Below, piece after piece: positions 19,169-29,486 of a stretch of DNA of 64,000 nt (position 1 is its first letter; the number at the start of each line of letters is the position of its first letter). The position numbers and the translations under genes were made by a program. The notes under the pieces are model-generated. The model was not told the DNA's origin. It was given only the letters and a program-made list of their open reading frames with translations, and did no database searches. Source of the DNA: Citrobacter amalonaticus (GTDB lineage: Bacteria; Pseudomonadota; Gammaproteobacteria; Enterobacterales; Enterobacteriaceae); the NCBI GenBank assembly GCA_028994555.1, contig JARDVN010000001.1:4712001-4776000 (forward strand), in the 5' to 3' direction.

Positions 19169-20707
19169 TCAAATATTTTTTAGAAAGTCATCAATTTCGG
19201 CCTGGCTTTCATTAATAAACACAATTGCAGCAGTACTCCGCGCCACTTGCACAGCTGTCTCGGCAGTAGTTCTCTCAAGACATGCCAGTGTTGCTTTAGT
19301 CGAAATCGTTGCAGTAGCCAGGTTTTCCCCAATAGCTTGATACTGGGTTATAGCAGTCGCGTAATTTTCAATATTACCCAGCGAACGTTCTGAAAGTGTC
19401 ACCAGCTCACTGGCAAACGCTTCACGACGTATACCGTCTGCGAGCATCTCATCCATGAATTTTTCGCTTAACGTAAAACGGGAGCGATCAAAAAACGTAT
19501 CAATCTGATACGAGAGAAAGGCAGAAAGCAATCCGGTGGCAATGCCTATGAGAACTGGGGTTAACATATCTGCAAAAGGTTTCAGAAACGGTACAGTCGC
19601 CATAAACGTCGCGATGCTTTCGTTCAACAACATACCGACCGAAGTCACGATGACAGCAGTGAGCATTTTCAGTCCTTCCTGTAACGCTTGCTGTGCCGTC
19701 ATATGTGCCGGTGGGAAGAAAATCATTTTAAATGCCCGGAAAAGTCCCAACAGCCCTTCCCGAATCATGGTCACGAAACGCTTTGCGGTAGAGAGAAAAT
19801 TATTAAGCAAGAAGGTGAGTAAATTACTCATGAATCCACTCACTCCACCCTGGAACATTTGTCCCAGCGCATCGGGAATTTTTTTGGTCACGGAAGCAAC
19901 TACGCGCATTAAGCGCTGTCGGACCTCCTCAAACAATGTTTTTCCCACTTCAACACCATGTTGAATAAGCACTTTGAACTCGTTAAACAAGCCATTTACC
20001 AGTTCAGTGAGCAATAGCCCAAGAGCTTGTCTGAGCCCCATCTGCAACGCTTGTTGGCCGCCTGTCTGCAACAACTCTGCGCTTTGTTTTTTCATTAGCG
20101 CCGAGTTAAGCGTTGTCGAAATATGGTCCTTAGATTGTTTCTTCGCTGCTGCTACTCGTTCTGGGTCCAGCTCAAATCTTTCACCATTTTTTTCTGCAAA
20201 AGTATCGAGTTCAGCAGCGCCTTTTGAACGGTTAATCGACTTATGTGTGGTTACCAGGTTTTCGTCAGAATTGGCCATTTTGACGACTTTTTCAACGCCT
20301 TTTCCGGTTTCAAGAGCAAGATGCACTTTCTTATTTTTGGACAATGTATTTAGTGAAGTGACATGGTCGAGATCCATATCCGCCGCGTTGGTCGTTTTTC
20401 CCGTATAACCATCAATACCACCGGCCCGGAGTTTCACGCTTTTTTTTGTAAAATCTTTACTTTCATATTCTTTGCGCTGGTAATCCTCACGCGATTTCGC
20501 ATGACTGGACATGTCTTTATCAGCGATGAAATCCGACTCTTCACGCTCGAAATTATGCATAGTCGTTACATTGCCGCCATTGCGATCCTCAAACATGGCC
20601 GTTGAAAGCCCAAAAGGCCCAATAATTTGTGACAACACTTGCTGCTGGCAATCGTGGAAGAGTTTTTGCAGGCGCTGTTGTTTTAAGTCTTCATATGTTA
20701 AATCCAT
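19169..20707 (-). CDS. HNH nuclease-like domain fused to a hydrophobic membrane region
   Basis: 512 residues, not a family I can name. Residues about 90-165 look like an HNH nuclease: GIDGYTGK, then MDLDHVTSLN with Asp114-His115, then NSDENLVTTHKSINRSKG with Asn150, His155 and Asn159. Conserved SINRSKG is typical of HNH domains of phage and toxin proteins. Residues about 285-400 contain hydrophobic stretches (SGFMSNLLTFLLNNFLS, LTAVIVTSVGMLLNESIA, LTPVLIGIATGLLSAFLS) that could span or insert in a membrane. The C-terminal 110 residues are helical. SUKH and coiled-coil genes lie on either side on the same strand. A membrane-tethered nuclease for defence or interbacterial toxicity is my inference; no activity is proven. 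Confidence 0.65.
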   Translation of the reverse strand: MDLTYEDLKQQRLQKLFHDCQQQVLSQIIGPFGLSTAMFEDRNGGNVTTMHNFEREESDFIADKDMSSHAKSREDYQRKEYESKDFTKKSVKLRAGGIDGYTGKTTNAADMDLDHVTSLNTLSKNKKVHLALETGKGVEKVVKMANSDENLVTTHKSINRSKGAAELDTFAEKNGERFELDPERVAAAKKQSKDHISTTLNSALMKKQSAELLQTGGQQALQMGLRQALGLLLTELVNGLFNEFKVLIQHGVEVGKTLFEEVRQRLMRVVASVTKKIPDALGQMFQGGVSGFMSNLLTFLLNNFLSTAKRFVTMIREGLLGLFRAFKMIFFPPAHMTAQQALQEGLKMLTAVIVTSVGMLLNESIATFMATVPFLKPFADMLTPVLIGIATGLLSAFLSYQIDTFFDRSRFTLSEKFMDEMLADGIRREAFASELVTLSERSLGNIENYATAITQYQAIGENLATATISTKATLACLERTTAETAVQVARSTAAIVFINESQAEIDDFLKNI

Positions 20708-20744
20708 TTACCCTCCTGGCTAATCGAATCAATTGCAAAAAAGC

Positions 20745-21248
20745 CTACATTTGCTCTACATACTGTCTGAGCCAATCACTGAAACTGTCCGCTTGTTTTC
20801 TACGCTCCCCATCATCATGCCAGAGCGTGATAATCTGCCCGCGAATCCCAGCATCAGTCGGGGCAAGGTCAAGACAAAGATGATCGCCCGCTCCATTGTA
20901 AGTAAACGGGATCCAGGAGGGATTCCACCATTCCGAACGAATACCACTTTGCGGACACGACTCAGCTCCATCAAAATCGCCACCATCAAGTAAATCTTTC
21001 CAGACACGCCACTCCTGCAAAACGCGTGAAGTGGATAAGAATTCGCAATCATCAAATAATCCATGGCTCATACCACGCTGACCATTGTGAATTTTCATGA
21101 AGGCTACAAAATCGGCTGGCAAAATTACACTCAGGGCCTGCTCTAACGCGACGATTTCTTCATCTGTGGCCGGAGGTGCAAGATCTATTAATACCTCAGG
21201 GTCGCGGTCTTGCAGAATGACTTCCAGTTTTTCCCATAGTTGCTTCAT
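20745..21248 (-). CDS. SMI1/KNR4 (SUKH) family protein
   Basis: About 167 residues of the SUKH superfamily, whose bacterial members are often immunity proteins against nuclease toxins. Family features seen are PPATDEEIVALEQALSVILP, DFVAFMKIHNGQRG, WIPFTYNGAGDHLCLDLAPT and IITLWHDDGERRKQADSFSDWL. The Met at 21248 is chosen because AAGGA lies upstream at good spacing. It is the first gene of the minus-strand group with the HNH/membrane and coiled-coil genes (37-base gap), which fits an immunity role against the HNH domain, although immunity genes more often lie downstream of the toxin. Confidence 0.85.
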   Translation of the reverse strand: MKQLWEKLEVILQDRDPEVLIDLAPPATDEEIVALEQALSVILPADFVAFMKIHNGQRGMSHGLFDDCEFLSTSRVLQEWRVWKDLLDGGDFDGAESCPQSGIRSEWWNPSWIPFTYNGAGDHLCLDLAPTDAGIRGQIITLWHDDGERRKQADSFSDWLRQYVEQM

Positions 21249-21915
21249 TGTTTCTGTTCCTTTCAATCCATATGATTATTAACGGCAGTTTTCGCTGAGA
21301 ATTGAGTAATATTTTATACGTATGACGGTCAGCTAATGAGTTAATCACAACCCGCTGTCAAACTGTGTCAGCCGTTCTCAGTTTTTTGCGGCAAGGCTCA
21401 TTTGGCCCGCCAGAATCAAGAATGAGATATACCTCATGTGATTGCACGAAGGTCGCCGACGCGGTCGCTCCCAAATGCGCCGATAACCGAGGCGTCTGTG
21501 TTCAATTACCAGCTCTTGAATGCGTAGAGTCAGTCCGGTAGGGACAAACTCGTAACTCTACTGCAGCGACGTCGCGAAAGATCGGCCGCATCACACTTCA
21601 TCATCTCGGCTTCTTGCTTCTGGCCTGTCAACGTAGTTTCGCCCAAGTACTAACTGAAGCGCTCACTTATCCAGCATGGCTTTGGCAAGCATCTTTATGA
21701 GTCGGGCGTTTCCGCTTCTGTCGACTTAAGCCACTTCATCTCAATGGCCTCCGTGCCCCAGATTTCTTGCAGCCGATATAGAGCGGGAAGTATAAAAATG
21801 TATGCTTGCGGAAGCGTTCACGGCTTCGGCTTCGTGGAGCATACTGATGCTCTTTTAGCAGGAAAGAAGCTTAGTCATAGGAATTGATACCCATCCTCGT
21901 TTATATCTGAATATA
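21249..21915. other. Non-coding stretch
   Basis: About 670 bases with no supported gene on either strand. I see no clear repeat or insertion-sequence end. Confidence 0.4.
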
Positions 21916-23357
21916 TTAATCTACTTTATTAACTTCTCTGATTAACATTCCGCTTGAGGTCAAAGCATCAGATCCTTTAATTTCATTTCGGTGCGATTTC
22001 GATAAAGCCGATTTAATGATAACTTTCTCAAATAAAGAGTTGAATTCATTAAGTATTTCATCAAGTTTCAGATACTGACGACAACGTAAAATAAAGGAGG
22101 TGGATTCATCAACTTCATTAAGTTCTGAAATAAAGTTCAAAAATTTCTCCACTATAGCCTTACCTTTATATTTAAATTTGTAGGATGAAATTTTCTTACC
22201 GATATTTTTTATGATGAACTCTACCGACCACTGTGCTCCCCTCTTATATTTATCAATAATTTCAGTAGCGATAAAATATAATCCAAGCCGTGTTCTAAGC
22301 TCCTCTTCAAGATCGAAATATTGAGATGGCAGAGCCACCATTAAGTTTTTTATCTGCGGCACAGTCTTCCATTCCCAGTCATCTTCTGTTCTCATCTCTG
22401 TCCCGAGCACATGGAATTGATCTAAACTTTCAACGATTTTCAGCAGCTTGCAAACGGCTTCATCAAGAATGATGTTTTTCCCTTCTTCGGTATACTCACC
22501 CGGGGGATCATAGGCAAGCACCTTCAAAGGACGGCCAGCATCAATGGACGTGTGCGTACATACATTGGTTTGCACCTGTTTTAAAGTCAAAGCAGGTGAA
22601 GCCCATGCCAGATGTGTTATAGCACCAAGCTGCAGTAAACCTTCCTGAATCCTTTTATTACGCCCGGCATCCGTGCCACCTTTACTTTCAAATATATGCC
22701 ATTCTCCGGTATCAGACTCAATAAGATAGTCGGGTGATTTTTTAGTAGTGAAAGGGTTTGCTAATATAGAGGGATGCAACCCTTTAGTATAAATACTGGT
22801 ATGCAACATAACATTGATTTTTTCACCCGCAGCAGCAAGCCAATGGTATGCAGCAATGAAACTACCTATACCACCTGCTATAAATGAGATTGCAACTTTT
22901 TCTGAAGGTTCTATTTTTGAATAAAACTCCTGCGTGAAATAAGCATCGTTTTTACCTACTTTGATACATGAAGCCACCATTAGTAATCTTTTAAGTAAGT
23001 AAGACGCCAGTTCAAGTGACTCGTTATGATTTAGAAGAAGATGAGATGACCACATTCCTGTACGACCATACCCACACTCAAGCGCGGCATGTACAATTTG
23101 TGGTAGGGGTAGTGCCGGGTAACGCGCTGAAAGATTTTTTTTTGCGCCACTTCCGAATGGGATTCTTGTCGTCTTCGTAAAAGAATTTTTTAAAAAACTA
23201 GCTGGTTTGCTTTTATCATAAATCTTTTTTAGTTGGATCTTTTTTTGTTAATAATCTGCTTAGGCCTTGGTTTTGCCCCGCGTATTTTAGGTACGTAATA
23301 TTCAAATATATTACCTTTAATCAGTTTAGAAGGAGTTTTAGGCTTTGCCACAATCAT
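21916..23357 (-). CDS. Putative PD-(D/E)XK protein, frameshifted
   Basis: Reconstructed from a start at 23357 (MIVAKPKTPSKLIKGNIFEYY); one base must be added to the A run at about 23245-23251 to join ..KIYDKSKPASFLKNSF.. to the long downstream frame. The result is about 480 residues. KKSPDYLIESDTGEWHIFESK has the D..ExK pattern of PD-(D/E)XK nucleases: Asp in PDYL, then ESK. Before it is AISFIAGGIGSFIAAYHWL, a hydrophobic glycine-rich segment. C-terminal part is helical and charged. I do not recognise the family; a restriction or abortive defence nuclease is the simplest idea. It stands alone between non-coding stretches. Confidence 0.6.
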
Positions 23358-23612
23358 ATCCTTGTGAGAAGAGAAATCTCAAACCAGAGTTAATTAAAAA
23401 TCCCAAGCAGATAAAATTCACCACGCTGCTCTAAACAATGACTACAGAGTAAACTTATTCTTATTCTAATCCACATATTATTTCAACTTTTGTGACTACT
23501 GAAATTAGTAGGTGCTTATTACGTTCTCATTGCAGGGCGGATTTTTTATGCGATGCGTTTTGCAGTGAGATTTTGGGAGGTGTCATACTCCACAGGGGAA
23601 ACGTGAGAAGTA

Positions 23613-23753
23613 CTATTTTTTCAGCATCACTACATTCTGCGCTATTATCATGCCCTTTTGCTGCATGCGCTGTTGCATCTGATCGGCAATAAACGCCATC
23701 GTACTGATGATCCCTTCAATCGACATTTGGCAGAACTCGCTTACGCTCATCAT
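23613..23753 (-). CDS. Possible small protein (46 residues)
   Basis: Starts ATGATGAGCGTAAGCGAG with a GAAAGG upstream and encodes MMSVSEFCQMSIEGIISTMA and a Gln/Met-rich tail ending VVMLKK. No family is recognised, and it may be chance. Confidence 0.3.
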   Translation of the reverse strand: MMSVSEFCQMSIEGIISTMAFIADQMQQRMQQKGMIIAQNVVMLKK

Positions 23754-24436
23754 CACCAACCTTTCTACTTAAAAGCCCAACGCCTAACTGATAATGGACC
23801 ATCAACCCATTCGAAATACCAGAGCTTCAGATGTTGATAAACTGACTATATAACGCCATAACGATTCTGTATGGTACGAGATACAGAGAGGATGGAAAAA
23901 TTCAGCAAAGTGCTAAATAAACGTCGGTTTCTGGTACCAAGCGGACGACAGTTCTCAAACGCAAACATCAATGACATATCCCCTGCACAAGCTTTGCCCT
24001 TCCCTTGCCAACAATCAAACAGCTTGTACCGCAGATTTTGTCGGTAGACATGCGCATCGCCCAGCCCTGATATATTGAGCCTAACGGGACGCCCAAGTTT
24101 CAGCATCTAAGTTCAGCGATCCTTCACACCGTTTACGATTTGATATGAAATGTCCGACGGAGAGGCTGGAAGCATTTCGGGCACAAATCAACGCTGCCGC
24201 AGAGACGAGCGAAGCTGTTTCAGCCGAGTCGGGAAGCGACAAAAAACTAGCTCCGGGCTACCGACAGCGTCATAAAGGGTCTTTGCATCAGGATATCTGG
24301 CGAGGCACTGCTGGCGAACTGCGGCTACCTCGCCGTTTACCCGAACCAGCGCTGATGGAAAACACCACATTCTTTTAAACATATGATTCTGAAGCGTGAT
24401 ACGCCGTGTCGCTCAGCGGAGACCGATTTAATGTCT
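23754..24436. other. Non-coding or decayed stretch
   Basis: Short open frames occur on both strands (for example minus 23846-24106 and 24188-24382) but none has a clear start signal or recognised family. Probably decayed genes. Confidence 0.4.
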
Positions 24437-25096
24437 TCACTCAAATCGCTGTTCGCCTTTACGATCTTCCTGCTGTTCCCGATCCCGTTGACGCTCAATC
24501 ATAAGCATTAAGCGCTCATGGATGTCTCTTGCAGCGTCTGAAATGTCAGCCCGCGGGTGGTGGATGAGTTCACCGAAAGCGTCAGCTCGTGCCTGCCATA
24601 TGTTTGCAAGGCTGCCACTCCAGCTTGTGGGGCTCGTTAAGTCAGCAAAGGATTCAAGGGCCACGGAAGGGTCAGGTGCAGTCTCAAGGAACTTGACTGC
24701 ATTTTTGTGTAAGACCGTCCAGCCTGAGTCATAGACACTTACCCAGAGTTCTACCCCCTGCGGTACAGATACCCACAGGCCCGCATCGTCACTACAATAG
24801 CGCCCCATGGAAAGCGGCAAACGTCTCACCATATTGGTTGACACGACGTCGTTAATGACTCTCGCCATGCTAAAAATGCACAAGAAGAATCCCACCGTAG
24901 CAACCAGGGCTGCCGCTAACATAAGCCAGTACAGTATGCCTGTTTTCGTGACAGACTGGTGAAGACCCCAGCCATGACCAGGCACGGTACCAGTCCAAAC
25001 GATAACGCCCCTGAACTCCCCTCTACCACTGTGCCAAAATCTTTCGTACAGGAACTCGACATTGACGTGTTCACCTTCTTGTTGCCCTAAATCTGG
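24437..25096 (-). pseudogene. Membrane protein fragment lacking its N-terminus
   Basis: The frame is open from about 25096 (after a TAG at 25097-25099) and reads PDLGQQEGEHVNVEFLYERF, then WHSGRGEFRGVIVWTGT, before the first usable start, GTG at 24985. This upstream part looks like real protein, so the gene has probably lost its start. One transmembrane helix follows (GILYWLMLAAALVATVGFFL), then a soluble region ending in a charged, Arg/Glu-rich tail. Family unknown. Confidence 0.5.
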
Positions 25097-25128
25097 CTAA
25101 GCCAGCCTGTCATACATCCATTTGATAT

Positions 25129-25155
25129 AAGCCGCTGTGAGCGAGAACCTGACGG
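25129..25155 (+). repeat. Dispersed palindromic repeat, copy 5 (degenerate)
   Basis: GCCGCTGTGAGCGAGAACCT followed by GACGG; only the central word TGAGCGA is well kept. Confidence 0.4.
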
Positions 25156-25371
25156 CTTTCTTCTGATTAGTGAAGCGTCACATTTAGCTCAAACAACCGC
25201 TCATGCAAGTCGTTTTTTTTGCCGATATAACATAGATGTGTATGTATGCAGGGTGAAAACAGGGCCTTTGCTTTCACCTGGCTACCCATTTACAGCTTTG
25301 CGGACTATCACAAGATAAATCGAAGCTGTCGATGCAGCGGGATCAAAACAATCCTGATAAGGAGTGATTAA

Positions 25372-25575
25372 GTGGCAGTTGTACAAATTGCGTGGGACTG
25401 GCTGCACTGGAACTGCCGTCAGAGCTGGAAAAATGTCCTTCCAGTATTCCAAAGCTGTGACGTAAGTCAGGAAGACCTGAAACGGCGGTTTTATGCACTC
25501 AGGCTTAATGGTCTGTTCGCTATTAAGTACCCATGCGGCATTTCTCCCTCGTTTTACTTCAGCGAAGGAAATTAA
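25372..25575 (+). CDS. Unknown small protein (67 residues)
   Basis: GTG start with AAGGAG at good spacing (GATAAGGAGTGATTAAGTGG). Encodes a Trp-rich N-terminus (VQIAWDWLHWNCRQSW) and SQEDLKRRFYALRLNGLF. No family recognised. It lies 50 bases ahead of a lipoprotein gene in the same direction, so the two may be one transcript. Confidence 0.45.
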   Translation: MAVVQIAWDWLHWNCRQSWKNVLPVFQSCDVSQEDLKRRFYALRLNGLFAIKYPCGISPSFYFSEGN

Positions 25576-25625
25576 ATATATTTTTTAACTGTGATAAAGA
25601 CATGGTTTTTATTAAATAGGGAATA

Positions 25626-26151
25626 ATGATGATTAGAATTTTAGGGCTTATATTTGTGTTACTTACGGCGGGCTGTTCAATGCCCGGGAAGCCGGCTTTT
25701 TATTATACCTGGACACAGTACAAAACCGGTGTTGAAGTGATGCTGGTCAATGAACCGCAGTACAAAGATGGTTTTGATGGAATTCTTCGCCTTGACGATA
25801 AAGGCGAATATGCAGTAATGGCTATATACTACGGTGGGGATATGTCGAGTCACTTCGGATATGTTACGAAGGACAGCCTCGAAAGCTGGATAACCATGTA
25901 CACTGGCTTTTTAAAATGGGATCCGCAAAATCCTGCGCAGCCGGCAAAATTCACTATTCCGGATAATCTCTCGTGGACCCATAAAGACTACGATGTTGAG
26001 TATCGATTTGTGAACGGTAAAAAAGCTATTTGTTATCAATAAGCACAGTACTGGAAACTGGTTTGTTGACTTCTCAGAACTCTCCATGGATGAAGCCAAT
26101 GTCGCAAAGCTGACTGATGTCTATATCGATCTGAGGCAGAAGCTGAAATAG
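25626..26151 (+). CDS. Small predicted lipoprotein, frameshifted near C-terminus
   Basis: N-terminal signal with lipobox LLTAGC, so likely anchored to an envelope membrane. The frame stops at 26042, but one A less in the run of six at 26019-26024 continues it as FVNGKKLFVINKHSTGNWF then VDFSELSMDEANVAKLTDVY to a stop at 26151, giving about 174 residues. DGFDGILRLDDKGEYAVMA and SSHFGYVTKDSLESWI suggest a beta-rich fold. No family recognised; small lipoproteins of this kind may serve as periplasmic immunity proteins, which is speculation here. Confidence 0.65.
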
Positions 26152-26269
26152 AAGGTCAACAGCTCCTCAGCCAGGCCTCATTTGGAGCTTTTCCGTGACT
26201 GGCAGAGGTAATCTAATCGTCTGCATTGTACCTTTCCGGTGAATGTAATGCAGACTTTGCAATACGCGC

Positions 26270-26329
26270 TTTTGGCACGAAACGGACTTTTGCAGGCCGA
26301 TGTCCGCTATGAGCGAAGAGCGGACATTA
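26270..26329 (+). repeat. Dispersed palindromic repeat, composite copy 6
   Basis: TTTGGCACGAAACGGACTTT, then the best-preserved palindrome: GTCCGCT (26302-26308), ATGAGCGAAG, AGCGGAC (26319-26325). Confidence 0.8.
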
Positions 26330-26442
26330 TCATCTTTCCTTAAAAATTTTATAATCTATTTCCATTAACAGATCTTTTTCATAATGATCAAGGTATGGGT
26401 TTGTGTTACATTAGCGCGGCGAAATAGGTAATGGAGAAGATA

Positions 26443-27173
26443 ATGTTAAATTATGTATTTTTATTTTTCCCTTTGAGTTATATTCTGCTGATTTTGATTG
26501 CAACCGTGAAAAGCCGAAAAAAAAGGAAATCAATTTTTTTTATCATAATTGCTCTTTGATTTCTGCCCAAAAAATCATCAATGATAAACTATTCATAACT
26601 CGTACCGAAGGTCGTGCATACGTATCGACAAACAAGAACAATAAGAATGGAGTTGATTCATTATCAATTAATAACTACCTAAAAAATAAACACATGCCTT
26701 TTTATTGTTTAAAGAGATTCACTGCAAGCGAACCAATGGTAGACATCACATTCAGTGGTCAAACACTATCATTATTCCACCCCATATTTAATCTTCTAAA
26801 GATTTATCATATCTTTAATGTTTGGGGGGCATGGAAAATGATAACTGAGCAATGGGTTTCAAAATCCTTACATGATATAAAAATTATTTCTTGCACCACC
26901 AACGGTTCAAGCGTATTTGAAATAACACAAGCGGAAGTAATGTTAAAGAAAGGTTGGGGGCTTTTTTCTGCATTAGCTAGAGCTGCTGGAATGGTGATAC
27001 TTAACCTCGTCATTTCAGCTACTTGGTGTTCATTGGGGTTATTAGCACTCCCGATTAATTATCATTGGATCACTTTCGAATTACTCCATATTTTATTTAT
27101 ATGCGTGAGTATAGTAGTTTTATGGTTCGCTATAAAAACAATTTCAGATTTGCCTGAAGATTTATTTAAATAA
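26443..27173 (+). CDS. Unknown multi-pass membrane protein, frameshifted
   Basis: Starts at 26443 (MLNYVFLFFPLSYILLILIA) with GGAG ten bases upstream. A T run at about 26531-26538 breaks the frame after KSIFF; repair joins it to YHNCSLISAQKIINDK.. for about 242 residues. One N-terminal helix and two C-terminal helices (MVILNLVISATWCSLGLLAL and LHILFICVSIVVLWFA) flank a soluble middle part. Family unknown. It lies between two composite copies of the dispersed repeat, and the sequence is AT-rich. Confidence 0.6.
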
Positions 27174-27239
27174 TTTTGATAACGGTATAAATGCTAATGA
27201 TAAATAACAGAGGTCTATTATGGGCATGAGAGTCTGATT

Positions 27240-27301
27240 TTGGCACTGATCGGACGAGTTTGCTCAGTTGAAGGTCCGCAGTGAGCGAACAGCGGACGTT
27301 G
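27240..27301 (+). repeat. Dispersed palindromic repeat, composite copy 7
   Basis: TTTGGCACTGATCGGACGAG, then GGTCCGC, AGTGAGCGAACA, GCGGACG (27273-27298). Same two-part layout as 26270-26329. Confidence 0.8.
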
Positions 27302-27338
27302 ACGTTCTTTATAAAAATTCGGTTTGTGTTGTTTTGCA

Positions 27339-28112
27339 TTAGTTTAGAGACGAAAAATATTGCGTCGGTGATTTACCCAGCGCTTTTCTGAACATCGTAA
27401 TAAACGCGCTGACCGAATCATATCCCAGTGTTCCGGCTACGCGCTGCACGGACTGACCTTCAGCCAGATGGCTCAGGGCAATCATCAAATGCAGTTGCTG
27501 ACGCCAGCGACCAAAGCTCATCCCTGTGGCCCCTTTTATCAGCCTGGCCAGAGATCGTTCACTGGTGACCAGATGAGCAGCCCACTGCTTTAACGTTCGT
27601 CGGTCATCAGGCTCATTAAAAAGTGCCTCAGCCATATTCCGGATTTTAGGATGATCGGATACGGGAAGATGGAGCGCTTCAACCGGCACATCCGGAATAT
27701 GCTCCAGCAGCACCGCTGCGAGCCTGGCAGTTTTACTGTCAGGAGAATAAGCCTGTCCCTGCTCTGCCAGATACAGAACAAGCTCGCGGACCAGAGAAGT
27801 CATCGCCAGGGTACAGCAGATTTCCGGCATCGCTGCCGCGCCGGGTTCGATGAACAAAAAGCAGGTATCTGCATTCTTCGTGACCCGGCAACTATGAGGA
27901 ATTTCACCCGGAACCCAGACTGCATGTCCCGGTGGAACAAGCCACAGCGCATCCTCTACCTCACAGCTCACTGCACCGCGTAAAGAGAGAATAAGTTGTC
28001 CTTTACGATGAGAGTGCGGATTCTGCCCGGCATACTCGCCTGACGATGAGACATACAGGGCAATAGCAGCCTGACTGAAAGCATCGGCGTTAAACTCCTC
28101 CTGCGAGGTCAC
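27339..28112 (-). CDS. nimR: AraC-family regulator (NimR-like)
   Basis: 257-residue AraC-type regulator with N-terminal cupin (NPHSHRKGQLILSLRGAVSC, PPGHAVWVPGEIPHSC) and C-terminal double helix-turn-helix (WAAHLVTSERSLARLIKGAT, VAGTLGYDSVSAFITMFRKA). It is divergent from a NimT-like exporter across 110 bases, the arrangement of E. coli nimR (yeaM) and nimT (yeaN), where NimR represses the exporter. The symbol rests on family and context; this may be an island paralogue. Intact frame. Confidence 0.82.
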   Translation of the reverse strand: MTSQEEFNADAFSQAAIALYVSSSGEYAGQNPHSHRKGQLILSLRGAVSCEVEDALWLVPPGHAVWVPGEIPHSCRVTKNADTCFLFIEPGAAAMPEICCTLAMTSLVRELVLYLAEQGQAYSPDSKTARLAAVLLEHIPDVPVEALHLPVSDHPKIRNMAEALFNEPDDRRTLKQWAAHLVTSERSLARLIKGATGMSFGRWRQQLHLMIALSHLAEGQSVQRVAGTLGYDSVSAFITMFRKALGKSPTQYFSSLN

Positions 28113-28222
28113 GGTTTTTTTTATTAACTGGCATGATTTAGCTATATGTTGTCAGGTTATCTATATTCTGTAACTCATGCGTTCTTTAAAGTCTTTGTTT
28201 TTTTTCAGAGAAAGCAAAATTT

Positions 28223-29415
28223 ATGTCCTACACTACGAACAAGTGGTCTTCAGTCATACTTTTGACCGGCATCCTTTTTATCGCTATTAACCTGCGTGTT
28301 CCTTTTACCGCTATCGCACCCGTTTTACAGTCTATTAGCCATGATTTTGGGCTAAGTATCACAGCCGTTGGAATGCTTAACTCGCTACCTTTACTGGCCT
28401 TTGCCGCCTTTTCTCCCCTGAGCGCATCCATCTCCCGCAAGTACGGTCTGGAACGCACCCTTTTTTGGTGCTCTGGCCGTGATTTCAGCGGGCATCCTGC
28501 TTCGCTCCACAGGCAGCGTCTGGGCGCTTTATGGCGGAACAGTATTGATAGGTATCGGGATTGCACTGGGCAATGTCCTGCTGCCTAGCCTTATCAAGCG
28601 TGACTTTTCTGGCAGGGTGGCTTCCGTGACGGGGGCATATTCCATCACAATGGGCGCGGCTGGTGCCATTGGTTCAGCCATTGTCATTCCTCTGACGCAG
28701 AGCTGGGGCTGGAACATCGCGTTAGCCATGCTGGTTATAACACCGTTTCTTGCGCTGCTTTTATGGTTGCCCCAGTTAACGAACAAGCATCAGCTGCCAG
28801 CAGAGGGTGAGAAACAAGCGGCGTCCGTCACGGTCTGGCGCTCGCCTCTGGCATGGCAGGTCACCCTGTTTATGGGCCTGAATGCGATGCCTTTTTTATG
28901 TTGCAGTGGGCTGGCTGCCAGCTATTCTTACGGACAGTGGACTCTCCTCAGCGCAGGCTGGCGAGGTACACGGCATCCTTCAACTGACTACCGCCATTCC
29001 CGGCCTGATTCTGGCGGCCACGCTGCGTCGTCTCAACGATCAAAAATTAGCTGCTGGTGGCGTCAGCCTGTTAACCGCGGTGTCCTTTATCGGCATCCTG
29101 TATCTGCCGAATCTGGCGATGCTTTGGGCTGCGCTTCTCGGCTTCGGATCAGGTGCCAGTATGATGCTGGGTCTGACCTTCATTGGGCTGCGTACTAAAA
29201 ATGCCGGTGATGCTGCCGCCTTGTCAGGCATGGCGCAGAGTGTCGGTTATCTGATGGCGGCGATGGGTCCGCTATTGCTGAGCAAAGTACAGGAGTTGTC
29301 CGGTGGCTGGACATTGCCATTACTGATGACCGCAGCAATCGCAGTCGCAGGTGCCTGCACCGGAATGGCTGCCGGACGAAACGCCCACCTGGAACCTGCA
29401 CTGCAGCCGGGCTGA
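28223..29415 (+). CDS. nimT: NimT/CynX-family exporter, frameshifted
   Basis: Major facilitator superfamily transporter of the CynX/NimT branch; E. coli NimT exports 2-nitroimidazole. N-terminus VILLTGILFIAINLRVPFTA, then ..SISRKYGLERTLF, GIALGNVLLPSLIKRDFSGR, SPLAWQVTLFMGLNAM and GASMMLGLTFIGLRTKNAGD align with the family. Two breaks, at six T near 28461-28466 and six T at 28891-28896; repair gives about 397 residues with 12 helices. Transcribed away from the nimR-like gene, which presumably controls it. A decayed second copy of its 3' end follows. Confidence 0.85.
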
Positions 29416-29486
29416 ATACACAGACACAGCAGGGCCTCTGATGAGGGGGGTATTAATTGTCGTACTGAAGATCCGTCCTCTTTGGT

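Noticed and set aside
24145..24378. 77-codon plus-strand frame
   Set aside because: No ribosome-binding site; an equally long frame lies on the other strand; neither is convincing.
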